The notes under the pieces: model-generated | What the model saw: the letters and a program-made list of their open reading frames with translations, nothing else | What the model was told of the DNA's origin: nothing | Databases searched by the model: none | Shown here: in pieces, positions 44,001 to 51,859 of the stretch | Layout: each line of letters opens with the position of its first letter | How positions within the stretch are numbered: the first letter of the stretch is position 1 | Position numbers and translations under genes: made by a program | Assembly (NCBI GenBank): GCA_900660155.1 | Contig: CABFPE010000040.1 | Coordinates: forward strand, 1,842,912 to 1,906,911 | Direction: 5' to 3' | DNA length: 64,000 bases | From: Hofstenia miamia | Lineage: Eukaryota; Xenacoelomorpha; Acoela; Hofsteniidae

Positions 44001-46872
44001 ATGTAATTTGACAGTTGGATTCCATTTTTTGAATCATAAAGTTCATATGTTCAGTGTTACCTTGATCAAGCTGATTGGTAAGCGTATGCAAAAGCTAACT
44101 GTGAATATCACAAGCAAATATGAATTATTCAAATAATTCACCTTTGTGATATCCACACTGTTAGCTTTTACATTCTTGCTTTTTACGTTTGCCAATGACC
44201 GCCACATTCAGCACTTTCAATTAATATTTGTTTCGTCTTTTTGATGATCTTATTTATGGCCCCCTGACTGTCTCAAGTTATCAGCAAGAGTCTCAATTTT
44301 GGGGTAGTTCGCAATACCGCAAGTTGTCATGGTAACGCACTACAAATGATAACCGTCTGCTCTTAAACCTCACTGTTGTATATTTCTCACAGCATGAGAG
44401 AAGAGTGAAAGCACTAGGTACAATCCTTTACGGTCAAATACCATAAACCCCAATATGACTTTTTCAAACTAAAATAAATGCTACAAGTAAGAAGTTCAAT
44501 TTGCATGATCATTAGTTCAATTCCATAATCATTAATTCAATTTGCATGGCCATTAGTTCAAATTGCATGGTCATTAGATCAATTAGCTTGAGCACTAGTT
44601 CCATTAGCTTTAGGATAAATTCCGTCACTGGGGCAGAACGAGATCAGAATGCAAAACAATTGGCAGGACCTTAACCAAATTTTGAAATTCAAACGTTATC
44701 AATTTGGTTCGATATTTTCTAGTACTTCAATTCGTTATTCATTTTGGTTAACAATGTAATTTTTGCACATTTAATCTCAGTATGGGACAGGGTTAAGGTA
44801 ATGGACTAAGACCATAACTGAAAAATCAAGCACGGGTTGGGTTTACTACTAGGAATGTGTGGTTCTGCGGGATTTAGCATATGCGACCTCTAATAGTTAC
44901 AAAAATATAAATGTGTTATTTGCCATTAGTAAAATATTTTAAGAAATTGTCTTTTTCTGTTTCTACACACTTAAATTTCTTTGGTTAAGGTTTGTATATT
45001 TTAGGTCCTGGATCTTGGGGTAAGTTTTTGTTTTTTTACTTAATGTATGTAATTTGCTCAACGCTAGATTATCCGGTAGTAGTTAGGGTTGCAATTTTCA
45101 AGCATGATTTTTGGAAATATTTTTCTGTGACAGTATAAAACAATATCAACCACTTGCATTATTAATCTTAAACTGTCTAGGAGTTTTTCTTAATTTTAAT
45201 GCCTTCTTCAAAAAATGTAGTTCACAAGCCAATAATGAAATAAAAATCTGAAAGCAGTAAAAGTTATAGGCGGGTCTCGTCTTTTATATAGTGTTGAACC
45301 GCTCCACGATTTTTTACTTTGCTCACAGCAGTACACGTTAATGGGTTTGGGTGGTCTATCTACACAGAGAAACAGCTACGGTTAGTTGTTGCTCCCATGG
45401 GCTTTCGACTTCCGAATTTCTGAACATTGTGAAAGGAGAGAATTTATAACCTTTTTAAAATTGAATTTTTATTAGAAATGTTTAACATTACGTTCAAGTA
45501 CACTCGCAAATAAATGCGTCCATATCTGATGGTTACCACATTGATTGGATAATATCTTGGTGAAAGTTGCCTTTTTACAATTTAATTGGCAGTTTAATGC
45601 TAATGTTTATTTATTGTTGCAGAAATTAACAAAATAGTAATGACTCTTAAACTGACATACAGGTAATGAAAACAAAAATAATTATGTAAATTCCAATACA
45701 TTATTTCCTACTATTATATTATTTGTATCGATAAAAAATGTTTCTGAAATGATTAAAGGATGTATTTGGGAGTTTGACAGTATTGCTATCTGAACTTTAT
45801 TACTTTTAATATTTTTATATAGAATAATTTTTTTGGGCTTGGTTTTGTACGATAATACATATGATTGTCGTTTTTATAAAAGTCTGAACCGAAAAATGCA
45901 TTATCAATGTAATAGTCATTTAATATTTAAAGTACCATATCATGTACTCGTTGCATACCAAAGACATTTTCATTTATAATGTTAATTTTTGGAGTGTCAT
46001 TTAGTTGAAGGCTAAAGCTTTCAAATTTTGAAATCTATTTTTAAAAATTTTAATATTTTGTTTATATTTTTATATATTTAGACATATTGGAAGCAACACA
46101 TGCCAGTTAGGGTATGTTTTTATCTTTACTATAATGATTTTTTGACAATTGATGTGGTAATGTTATACAAAAAATATTTTACGCCATTTATGTGAATAAA
46201 AATTTGTTTCACTAGGTTTTGATGGTGTAGCAATGAACTTTTAAAAGATTCCATATTTTTATATAGTAATAACTTCTTAATTCATCTACATATTCAATCT
46301 CAATGTATCCTGTATGATTGTTCAATTGTTTTAGAGTGATCCAAATCAGGTAAAACAAATAGGTATGTCTCTTTCCTGTCAAATATGCTTTTTTATTATA
46401 TAGAGAAATTTCTATTTTCTAGTTCTTTTTTGTTCCGTAACTTTTGATCCAACGATCGCCAATCATAAGGAGACGTTCTTATGAATATTTAAAAAACCTA
46501 TATTTCGACATTCAAGCATAAAACTTTCGTTTTCATCATTAGATTGATTTTCGGCATCCTTAACTTTAAACCAATATATTTTTTTGTTCAATGATGTAGA
46601 TGTTTTAATACAATCAAATGAAATAATTTCTCACCCATGGATTACGTTTTGTTACAAATTTTTATCTTATTAGTGCGTATATAAAACGCATTTGCGGAGG
46701 AGCATTTTATTTTGCTTACAATTTTAAATTAGTGTGATATTTAATGAATGTAAGCGTCTTGAAAGTTTCTTCTACCCGATAACGAATTCATTATTGAAAA
46801 AGATTATTCAATGACCGCTAAATATTTTTGTAGGATCGGAAATACCTTCCCCGCACTCCTTCAGCACCATAG
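29056..46872 (+). CDS. Micro-exon gene, about 15 exons, unrecognised product
   Basis: Fourteen short open segments, each bounded by a ...TTTTAG-like acceptor and GTAAGT-like donor, plus a terminal exon, join into one uninterrupted frame although many exon lengths are not multiples of three. The pairs 23 (from ATG 29066)+13, 35+13, 41+16 and 52+40+30+13 all resolve. The product is about 186 aa: a Ser/Thr/Lys-rich N-terminus starting MSTSSSIGKSTTKTSD, a middle part with FFTNPVYHNMPISDD (an NPxY motif, known elsewhere as a PTB-domain docking site), a Cys-rich patch CSCGHYPCECDSRP, and a basic tail ending LPRTPSAP. No signal peptide or membrane segment is visible, so it looks cytosolic, or it is the tail of a larger protein: the frame is also open 5' of ATG 29066 to the acceptor at 29055, so upstream exons may exist. 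An alternative terminal frame gives 283 aa (stop at 47161). The family was not recognised. The gene model is inference from sequence; expression is untested. Confidence 0.65.
29584..29596 (+). CDS. Micro-exon gene, exon 2 (13 nt)
   Basis: CTTCCTTATAG/AAAATCTACCACT/GTAAGT. It takes phase 2 to phase 0 and adds GKSTT. It is nearly the same word as exon 4 (AAAGTCTACAGTT). Confidence 0.6.
29728..29762 (+). CDS. Micro-exon gene, exon 3 (35 nt)
   Basis: Acceptor TTTTTTTAG and donor CTAC/GTAAGT. It reads KTSDSDLSSLS plus two bases, phase 0 to 2. Confidence 0.65.
29945..29957 (+). CDS. Micro-exon gene, exon 4 (13 nt)
   Basis: Acceptor AAAATTTAG, sequence AAAGTCTACAGTT, donor GTAAGT. It completes TKSTV and restores phase 0. 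A hAT remnant begins 40 bp into the following intron. Confidence 0.6.
29998..31725 (-). mobile_element. hAT remnant with nested MITE
   Basis: TIRs TAGGGACCGGAAAAAT and ATTTTTCCGGTCCCTA are flanked by TTTATTAT and CTTATTAT (7 of 8 identical). On the minus strand at 30123-30250, SVEVERFFSKVMNELRD is a degenerate hAT C-terminal dimerisation block. Most of the transposase is missing. A Harbinger-like MITE (30423-31631) is inserted inside. The element lies in the intron between micro-exons 4 and 5. Confidence 0.75.
30423..31631. mobile_element. Harbinger-like MITE, GTGCGTTCAGACGAG family
   Basis: It starts AGGTGCGTTCA and ends TGAACGCACCT, with TAA outside both ends (30420-30422, 31632-31634). 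GCGTTCAGACGAGCATCTTT and variants recur at least five times in subterminal positions and both orientations. No transposase. A second, right-truncated copy is at 41852. Confidence 0.8.
31765..31767 (+). promoter_or_regulatory. Possible recursive splice point or 3-nt exon (CAG)
   Basis: TTTGTTAG/CAG/GTAAGC sits in the 3.1-kb intron between exons 4 and 5. It can be read as a 3-nt exon adding Gln in phase 0, or as a zero-length recursive (ratchet) splice site CAG/GTAAGC. The pyrimidine tract is short, so both readings are speculative. Confidence 0.3.
33061..33101 (+). CDS. Micro-exon gene, exon 5 (41 nt)
   Basis: Acceptor TTGTATTTAG and donor AAAG/GTAAAA. It reads SSTSFKGSGGAMQ plus two bases, phase 0 to 2. 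Confidence 0.7.
33471..33486 (+). CDS. Micro-exon gene, exon 6 (16 nt)
   Basis: Acceptor ATATTTTTAG, sequence GGATCTTAACGAAGAT, donor GTAAGT. It completes RDLNED and restores phase 0. Confidence 0.65.
33955..34975 (-). mobile_element. piggyBac transposase remnant (C-terminal two thirds)
   Basis: Reading the minus strand, the blocks appear in piggyBac order. SIDEQIIPTKERSPIRQYLA with KKPNKL fits 'S.DE.M..FKGR...RQY...KP.K'. SGVSGIVYDF fits 'SG..YDF'. WAVATIRKDRMRGLASRLLP fits 'GT.R..R.G.P'. LVRWLNGGVAQLVSHYSST fits 'KW.D...V...S'. A tail at 33981-34172 contains PEAKRS. Frames change between the blocks, so it is dead. A LINE tail (34976-35560) separates it from its N-terminus. Confidence 0.75.
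34976..35560 (-). mobile_element. LINE 3' end inserted into the piggyBac remnant
   Basis: The minus strand encodes FCRMWNKLKLETWKAPTIKK then FKKLLRENLL ('WN.L........FK..L'), the C-terminal tail of a CR1/L2-like ORF2, with its AT-rich 3' end near 34976-35060. It interrupts the order of piggyBac blocks. Confidence 0.65.
35580..35830 (-). mobile_element. piggyBac N-terminal fragment
   Basis: Minus-strand frame 35632-35817 reads RYSVEEFSRHYFKMEAKESK then PLPSVSEDENFDE, an acidic segment like the N-terminal part of piggyBac-type proteins. It is placed upstream (on the minus strand) of the blocks at 33955-34975, as expected. Confidence 0.45.
35831..36859. other. Intron sequence, no feature recognised
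   Basis: AT-rich intron of the micro-exon gene. Confidence 0.4.
36860..36955 (+). CDS. Micro-exon gene, exon 7 (96 nt)
   Basis: Acceptor GTTATTTAG and donor GTAATC/GTAAGT. It has 32 codons in phase 0, with MKGFMIMDRNFFTNPVYHNM then PISDDGVI. The NPVY word fits the NPxY docking consensus. Composition is clearly less AT-rich than the introns. Confidence 0.75.
36956..39325. other. Intron 7 of the micro-exon gene
   Basis: 2.4 kb. A 91-codon minus frame (38627-38902) has lower A+T and may be an old transposon piece, but no family was recognised. A TTCAG/...TCTAG/GTAAAC micro-exon-like segment at 37272-37292 would end the frame and was not used. Confidence 0.4.
39326..39439 (+). CDS. Micro-exon gene, exon 8 (114 nt, largest)
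   Basis: Acceptor TATGTTTTTAG and donor TCACAG/GTAACC. It has 38 codons in phase 0, from KYPATMQGILMTSLQ to CSCGHYPCECDSRP and DNDTLSQ. Four Cys and a His in 10 residues (CSCGHYPCEC) could bind metal or be acylated, but the spacing fits no zinc finger I know. Confidence 0.8.
39714..40991 (-). mobile_element. Mariner transposon (D34D type), decayed
   Basis: A 1.28-kb element with ends reading GTGTCTATTAAGTAATTACC and the inverted GGTCATTACTTAATAGACAC, flanked by TA (39712-39713, 40992-40993). The minus strand encodes a mariner-like transposase. The N-terminal helix-turn-helix part (40370-40696) has CGQSRSSLTLKNI and RLSTRSLSDSLSISKDTV. The C-terminal catalytic part has HDNAGPHSS and YSPDFNQCDRWLF with exactly 34 residues between the two Asp residues. 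The two parts are in different frames with stops between them, so it is inactive. It sits in the intron between micro-exons 8 and 9 in antisense orientation. Confidence 0.85.
41634..41654 (+). CDS. Micro-exon gene, exon 9 (21 nt)
   Basis: Acceptor TTATTTATTTAG and donor TTCCA/GTAAGT. It reads GIMHDFP, phase 0 to 0. Confidence 0.65.
41694..41851. other. Poly-G run, single N, then pyrimidine-rich segment
   Basis: A G run ends at N (41707), followed by about 140 bp of C/T-rich DNA unlike the surrounding intron. One plus frame reads AAASRSVSSLPNHPAPS and PALAPPPALPILL. It may be a transposon fragment; the origin was not recognised. Confidence 0.35.
41852..42230. mobile_element. Second copy of the GTGCGTTCAGACGAG MITE, right-truncated
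   Basis: It starts AGGTGTGTTGAGACGAGAAC after TAA (41849-41851) and shares with 30423-31631 the words GAGCATCTTTTTGATGTATG, AAGTAGTTAATTACTGATT and AATACCGCTATA.TATGACAAT. Similarity fades after about 42200, near the single N at 42284. No right terminus is visible. Confidence 0.75.
42231..43329. other. Intron sequence, no gene recognised
   Basis: AT-rich. Short frames at 42522-42743 and 42780-42968 have no support. Confidence 0.4.
43330..44620. mobile_element. Element bounded by inverted 21-bp tandem arrays
   Basis: The left array has three copies of a 21-bp unit with ATGCAAAT at 43336, 43357 and 43378. The right array (about 44493-44620) has five or six diverged copies of the reverse complement (TTCAATTTGCATGGCCATTA). 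The ~1.1 kb between them is less AT-rich and could hold a decayed transposase that I could not identify. Array-type inverted ends fit a foldback-like element, but no target duplication was found. Confidence 0.55.
45005..45019 (+). CDS. Micro-exon gene, exon 10 (15 nt)
   Basis: Acceptor TATATTTTAG, sequence GTCCTGGATCTTGGG, donor GTAAGT. It reads VLDLG, phase 0 to 0. It follows the longest intron (about 3.35 kb). Confidence 0.6.
45329..45380 (+). CDS. Micro-exon gene, exon 11 (52 nt)
   Basis: Acceptor TTGCTCACAG (a CAGCAG tandem acceptor that could add or drop one Gln) and donor TACG/GTTAGT. It reads QYTLMGLGGLSTQRNSY plus one base, phase 0 to 1. Confidence 0.7.
45623..45662 (+). CDS. Micro-exon gene, exon 12 (40 nt)
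   Basis: Acceptor TTATTGTTGCAG and donor ACAG/GTAATG. Entering in phase 1 it reads EINKIVMTLKLTY plus two bases. The raw sequence has a TAG in another phase, and the required phase avoids it. Confidence 0.65.
46082..46111 (+). CDS. Micro-exon gene, exon 13 (30 nt)
   Basis: Acceptor TTATATATTTAG and donor TTAGG/GTATGT. It reads RHIGSNTCQL plus two bases, phase 2 to 2. Confidence 0.6.
46335..46349 (+). CDS. Micro-exon gene, exon 14 (15 or 13 nt)
   Basis: TTGTTTTAGAG has two overlapping acceptors. Entry at 46337 gives a 13-nt exon (GDPNQ, phase 0). Entry at 46335 gives 15 nt (GVIQI plus two bases). The choice decides the reading frame of the terminal exon. The donor is CAG/GTAAAA; GTATGT at 46363 is a possible alternative. 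Confidence 0.5.
46834..46872 (+). CDS. Micro-exon gene, terminal exon (preferred frame)
   Basis: Acceptor ATATTTTTGTAG. In phase 0 it reads DRKYLPRTPSAP and TAG, and this short stretch is the most G+C-rich part of the region. Entered in phase 2, the same exon stays open to TGA at 47159-47161 (about 109 residues, IGNTFPALLQHHREALKPFN...). That is long for chance in this composition, so the alternative cannot be dismissed. Confidence 0.5.
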   Translation, partial: DRKYLPRTPSAP

Positions 46873-47264
46873 AGAGGCTCTCAAACCTTTTAATGCAGCT
46901 AGATTATTATTTTTATTATTTCTTCGCAATGTTTCCATGTGGACAGCTTCAGACAATTTGATGTATGTATTCAAAAATTATAATATAGACAAAGTTCGCG
47001 CTTCTCATATCATCGTAGTCTTCTATCAGTGCCATAACATTGGACGTGACGTATTATGCAGTCTTTTATTTCCATCAACATCAAAAATTTCAAAAGTGAT
47101 ACCCGGTGCTTGCAATAAGCTTTACTCAGTTAGCCATGTGCCTCAACGCGTTCGCCTGTGAATTACAACTTTCGTGTTATTGGTATCATGATAGTTCGAA
47201 ACTTTCTGCCCACTTGTCAACATGTGCTCAAAACATGTTAAGTGAAGAATAGTGGGCAGCAAGT

Positions 47265-47270
47265 AATAAA
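47265..47270 (+). terminator. AATAAA polyadenylation signal for the micro-exon gene
   Basis: AATAAA about 390 bp after the short stop and about 100 bp after the long-frame stop, followed by an A-rich stretch. Confidence 0.45.
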
Positions 47271-47929
47271 AAGAAAAAAAATTAAACATTTATACAAATA
47301 TTACAGAATTGTGCAATTTACGGAATTATGAACGTTCTCGGCCATTTTCGTACGGTATCACCAAAATCATACCCCAGATTTAATTCATTTTTCTTCTCTT
47401 TTCGGCGAAGTTATAGTGGTTTTGCAGTGGTTCGGTGCCACTGAAAATTGAAGTTCGTTGTTACAATAATTAAAATTCACTGCGTAGTTTTTTCTCAAGT
47501 TCTGCCCTAAAGTTTGAAACAATGAATAACACTTATGCATTCTTAAGTATAATTCCCTTATAATATGTAACTTTAGCTTACGAAGATCTTCATAAGTTTC
47601 CGTAAGTTTATTTTTCATCTACATTTTTCGAAATTTAGATTTACACTATTATTTAAATAACAATTACTAAAATTATCGAGTGTTCATTCCAGTATTAGCA
47701 CGTATTCTCTTACCCAGCTACAGGACATTATAGTTAAATCTAATAAGATGCGTAAGAAATTTAAAGAGATATTCTTTGAAGATTTTTGTGAAACGCAACA
47801 CCCTACCACATTCTTCAACAGAAATGCTCATTATGTCCACTGTCACTCTAAATTATAGCTTACGAGCTCGATGGCCTCATCAATCGATTTCTAAGGAATG
47901 GGATCTATTGATCTTGATGTCCAGGTGAC
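47271..47929. other. Intergenic, no gene recognised
   Basis: Between the micro-exon gene 3' end and a LINE cluster. A minus frame at 47385-47618 has no recognisable domain. Confidence 0.4.
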
Positions 47930-50900
47930 CTTGTAGTTTTAAAAATAATTCGACCACGCATTGAGTTTATTATCTATGCCCAGTAATTTTGTTTTATTAT
48001 TTCTTGAAGTGTTTATAGTTTTTCTCACATTTTATATCAATACTTAAATCATTCCATGAGATTGAACATTTAAAAGAAAATGAATCTTGTCGATTATTGC
48101 TACTAAAAAGTGTTTTACTTCTTTTGTTGATTTTGATCTAATTATTAAGAAAACTTAGTGGACTTAATTCATGAATAAATTTGTGAATTATACGTAAAGA
48201 TTGATACTGAATAAAGTAACTCGGGGTCAAGATATCATATGATGATCTTCATTGCGTTATGGATACATTTTTTCAATATAATTAAGTGTTCTAAATGCCC
48301 AGTTAAATATTTTTGCTAACGATGAAAGTTCTTGAAATGTGAGATTTTGAAACTAAAACCTTGTAGCCTTAATTTTTCTTTTAAAATATATCGAGTTAAA
48401 TGCTTTACTTAAATCAAGTAAGGCCACCGCTGTGAAAAAATTTTGATTTGTATTTATTTTAATCTTTTCTGTCATTGATAAAATCGCATCAAATGTACTG
48501 AACTTAGGTCGAAATCCAAATTGATTACTTGATGTTATTTTTTTTTCTTAAAAAAATTTGTACTTTTGTGCAGCTAAAGTTTTTCTAATATTTTTAGAAA
48601 TGGTGTGTTATGCTATTTTGTCGATAGTTCAATGGATCCAGTGGTTCTCCTTTTTTATATAACGTTGAAATAACAGATTGCTTTAAATGCGCAGGAAAGT
48701 CATTATTTATAATACTTTGGTTGAACAGATCAGCTTTCTCCAGGTCAGAGTGANAAGTAGGAGAAAATACAAGTTGTTCAAGAGAATAGCAGCAAAAACT
48801 TCTAAAACTGCAGTGTCAGTAGAGTCGAATGCATTCCAGCAGACATTAGGAAGATTGAAGTCACCAAAAACAAGAAAATGAGGACGAATGGAAAAGCAAA
48901 GGTGACGAGAGAGGTAGGTAGACTGGTCATGGAAAGACTCGAACATAGATGATAAATCAGCAAAGGGAATGCGAAAGGCACTTTTCGAAGGAGGGTTGTA
49001 AACGCAGAGCAGAGAAACAATGTGGTCACTGAGAACAACAGCACAGCCACAACAGAAATCGAAGGATAATTAATCGAAAGAAATGGGACGGATGTCAAGG
49101 TTAGGAAGACGAGAGGCAATGAGAACACCACCATGGCGACCACTGGATCGATCCATACGAGAAAGAACTTGGTTGATTTTGATCTAATTATTAAGAAAAC
49201 TTAGTGGACTTAATTCATGAATAAATTTGTGAATTATACGTAAAGATTGATACTGAATAAAGTAACTCGGGGTCAAGATATCATATGATGATCTTCATTG
49301 CGTTATGGATACATTTTTTCAATATAATTAAGTGTTCTAAATGCCCAGTTAAATATTTTTGCTAACGATGAAAGTTCTTGAAATGTGAGATTTTGAAACT
49401 AAAACCTTGTAGCCTTAATTTTTCTTTTAAAATATATCGAGTTAAATGCTTTACTTAAATCAAGTAAGGCCACCGCTGTGAAAAAATTTTGATTTGTATT
49501 TATTTTAATCTTTTCTGTCATTGATAAAATCGCTTCAAATGTACTGAACTTAGGTCGAAATCCAAATTGATTACTTGATGTTATTTTTTTTCATTAAGAA
49601 ACTTGTACATTTGTGCAGCTAGAAGTTTTTCTAATATTTTTAGAAATGGTGTGTTATGCTATTTTGTCGATAGTTCAATGGATCCAGTGGTTCTCCTTTT
49701 TTATATAACGTTGAAATAACAGATTGCTTTAAATGCGCAGGAAAGTCATTATTTATAATACTTTGGTTGAACAGATCAGCTTTCTCCAGGTCAGAGTGAG
49801 CAGAAAGAAGGTTCCATCTCAAATTGGGGAGCTCAGGCTTGGAATGAAGAGAACGCAGGAAGGAATAAGAGTCTAGAAGAGAACCTGACGAGAAGCTGGA
49901 CAGAAAAGAGACTTTGTCAAGTTCCATAAAATTGATAACATCTTCTGTGAGAGAAGCAAGCTTCGGAGTAGCAGTAGTACCAGAATGGCGTTTGTAAAAC
50001 TCCAATTTATTCAAGGAATGCACAGTAAGGGACGAAAAATAGAAAGGAAGAGAAGCACGCTTTTTCCGCCGACGAGGAACATAAGAAGAAATAACTTGAT
50101 GAAAGAAAGTGAACCAATCGTCAACTGAGAAGGAATCACTAAAAACGGGCAGCGAAGATGAGAGAGCAGCATTAAGTGACAGAAAGTCACTGTTAAATCG
50201 AGCATATTGTGGAACAGCCGGATTAGCAGATGGAGAAGTAGAGTTGACAAACAGATTGAAGCTGACGAATAGTGACTTAATGCTGCTTAGCAGGAACAGG
50301 GATTACAGATATGTCAAATATGTAATCGGGGTGAGAGCACAGAACCAAATCAAGCAGGGAGGAGCTGAAAGTAGGAGAAAATACAAGTTGTTCAAGAGAA
50401 TAGCAGCAAAAACTTCTAAAACTGCAGTGTCAGTAGAGTCAGTAGAGTCGAACGCATTCCAGCAGACATTAGGAAGATTGAAGTCACCACAAACAAGAAA
50501 ATGAGGACGAATGGAAAAGCCAAGGTGACGAGAGAGGTAGGTAGACTGGTCATGAAAAGACTCGAACATAGATGATAAATCAGCAATGGGAATGCGGAAG
50601 GCACTTTTCGAAGGAGGGTTGTAAACGCAGAGCAGAGAAACAATGTGGTCACTGAGAACAACAGCACAGCCACAACAGAAATCGAAGGATAATGAATCGA
50701 AAGAAATGGGACGGATGTCAAGGTTAGGAAGACGAGAGGCAATGAGAACACCACCATGGCGACCACTGGATCGATCCATACGAGAAAGAACTTTAAGAGT
50801 AGAGTTGGGAAAAACAACACTATCAGCAATGGCAGGATCAAGCCAGGTTTCAGTGATGAAAATGAAGTCAACAGGAGATTGCAAGAAGAAATTGTAAAAG

Positions 50901-51065
50901 CTGAGACGACGGTTCAAAGATACAAGACTGTGGGCATTGGCAAGCAATACGGAAAAACCAGAGTTATGGGGAGGAGGAAAATCAGAGTGAGATAGTCAGT
51001 CACGGCGAGGCGCATTACGGCGGCGGGGACGAAGGCCAAAAGATTTGCGCTCAGATTAAGTTGAA
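47930..51065 (-). mobile_element. LINE (CR1/L2-like) with EN and partial RT, rearranged
   Basis: Minus-strand order: an APE-type endonuclease at 50303-50947 (NAHSLVSLNRRLSFYNFF, FIFITETWLD, GRHGGVLIA, GDFNLPNVCWN); a linker (about 50020-50300); an RT entry at 49640-50023 (DFPAHLKQSVISTLYKKGE, PLNYRQ); then an FSTFDAILSMTEKIK and LLDLSKAF block (about 49460-49540). It jumps from there to C-terminal sequence (LRIIHKFIHELSPLSF, CSISWNDLSIDIK; about 47990-48260), so the RT catalytic core is deleted. A further duplicated part lies at 48125-49170. It cannot move on its own. Confidence 0.8.
48125..49170 (-). repeat. Duplicated LINE segments joined at a single N
   Basis: 48125-48753 is a near-copy of 49172-49799, and 48755-49170 is a near-copy of 50369-50793. 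The N at 48754 replaces the ~570 bp that separate the two parts in the longer copy. The later copy also has an extra 9-bp unit (TCAGTAGAG). The picture fits two versions of one locus placed in tandem. Confidence 0.85.
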
Positions 51066-51845
51066 ATGAAACTGTTCCCTTATTCGTATATGAGATTGTT
51101 GAAATGAAAATTTTCTTCGAATTTAAAATTGAATTTACCCATATTTTCAAAATTTCTGTTTAAAATATTTGCGATATCCTTCTTATTTTTACGTCCTATG
51201 TCATGCTTAATTTCTTCAGTGTGAATATTTAGCCCTTTAGTTTTGCCAATGCTTTTATTAAGAAAATTCCATATTTGGTTAGATTTTTTTGAGCGTTTGA
51301 AGTAATACTTTACTTTAGTCTCGTACCTAGGTTTGCGGCTCTTTTTGATTAATTCTTTAGCGTGCTCATAATTAGTCCAATTAAGATTGATGGGATCCGA
51401 TTTCGCAAGTTCAAAAAGTTTATTTTTCTTAATTATCTCTTCTTTAATCAAGTCGGAATCATGGGGTTTGTTAATGTTAAATAATTTGGTTTGCAGCAGT
51501 GCTCCTTGATATAAGACTTTGGTGATTTCACGCGTGATAAATTTCAGCATACTTTCGGCATGATTAAAATAGTAGGTTAGATCAGAGCATGTTATTCAAG
51601 AGGTCTACAAATTTTTGCTCATTAAATTTGTTAGTCCCTAGAATAAACAACTTTCCTATTTTTTGTTCGAAACTAATGGTTACTAACATAATCGCAAAGA
51701 TTGTGATCACTAAATGACTCAAACACATGGGTTTTATCTTTATTACAACTATCGGATAAAAAATAGTCAATTAAGTTAAAAAATCTGGTTGGATTGGTCT
51801 TATTAATAGTTTGAAGACCAAAAATATCACAAATATGATCAATTG
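51066..51845 (-). mobile_element. Second LINE fragment: endonuclease end plus EN-RT linker
   Basis: The minus-strand frame at 51080-51550 reads KLFELAKSDPINLNWTNYEH, KSRKPRYETKVKYYFKRSKK and IWNFLNKSIGKTK, the lysine-rich linker between EN and RT in CR1/jockey-like ORF2. Upstream (51560-51800) NLIDYFLSD and ESFSDHNL resemble the EN C-terminus. It is cut at about 51066, next to the start of the first LINE. Confidence 0.65.
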
Positions 51846-51859
51846 GCTTTTATTCAACT

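Noticed and set aside
50109-50504. 131-codon plus-strand ORF opposite the LINE
   Set aside because: Antisense shadow of the endonuclease and linker region of the minus-strand LINE.
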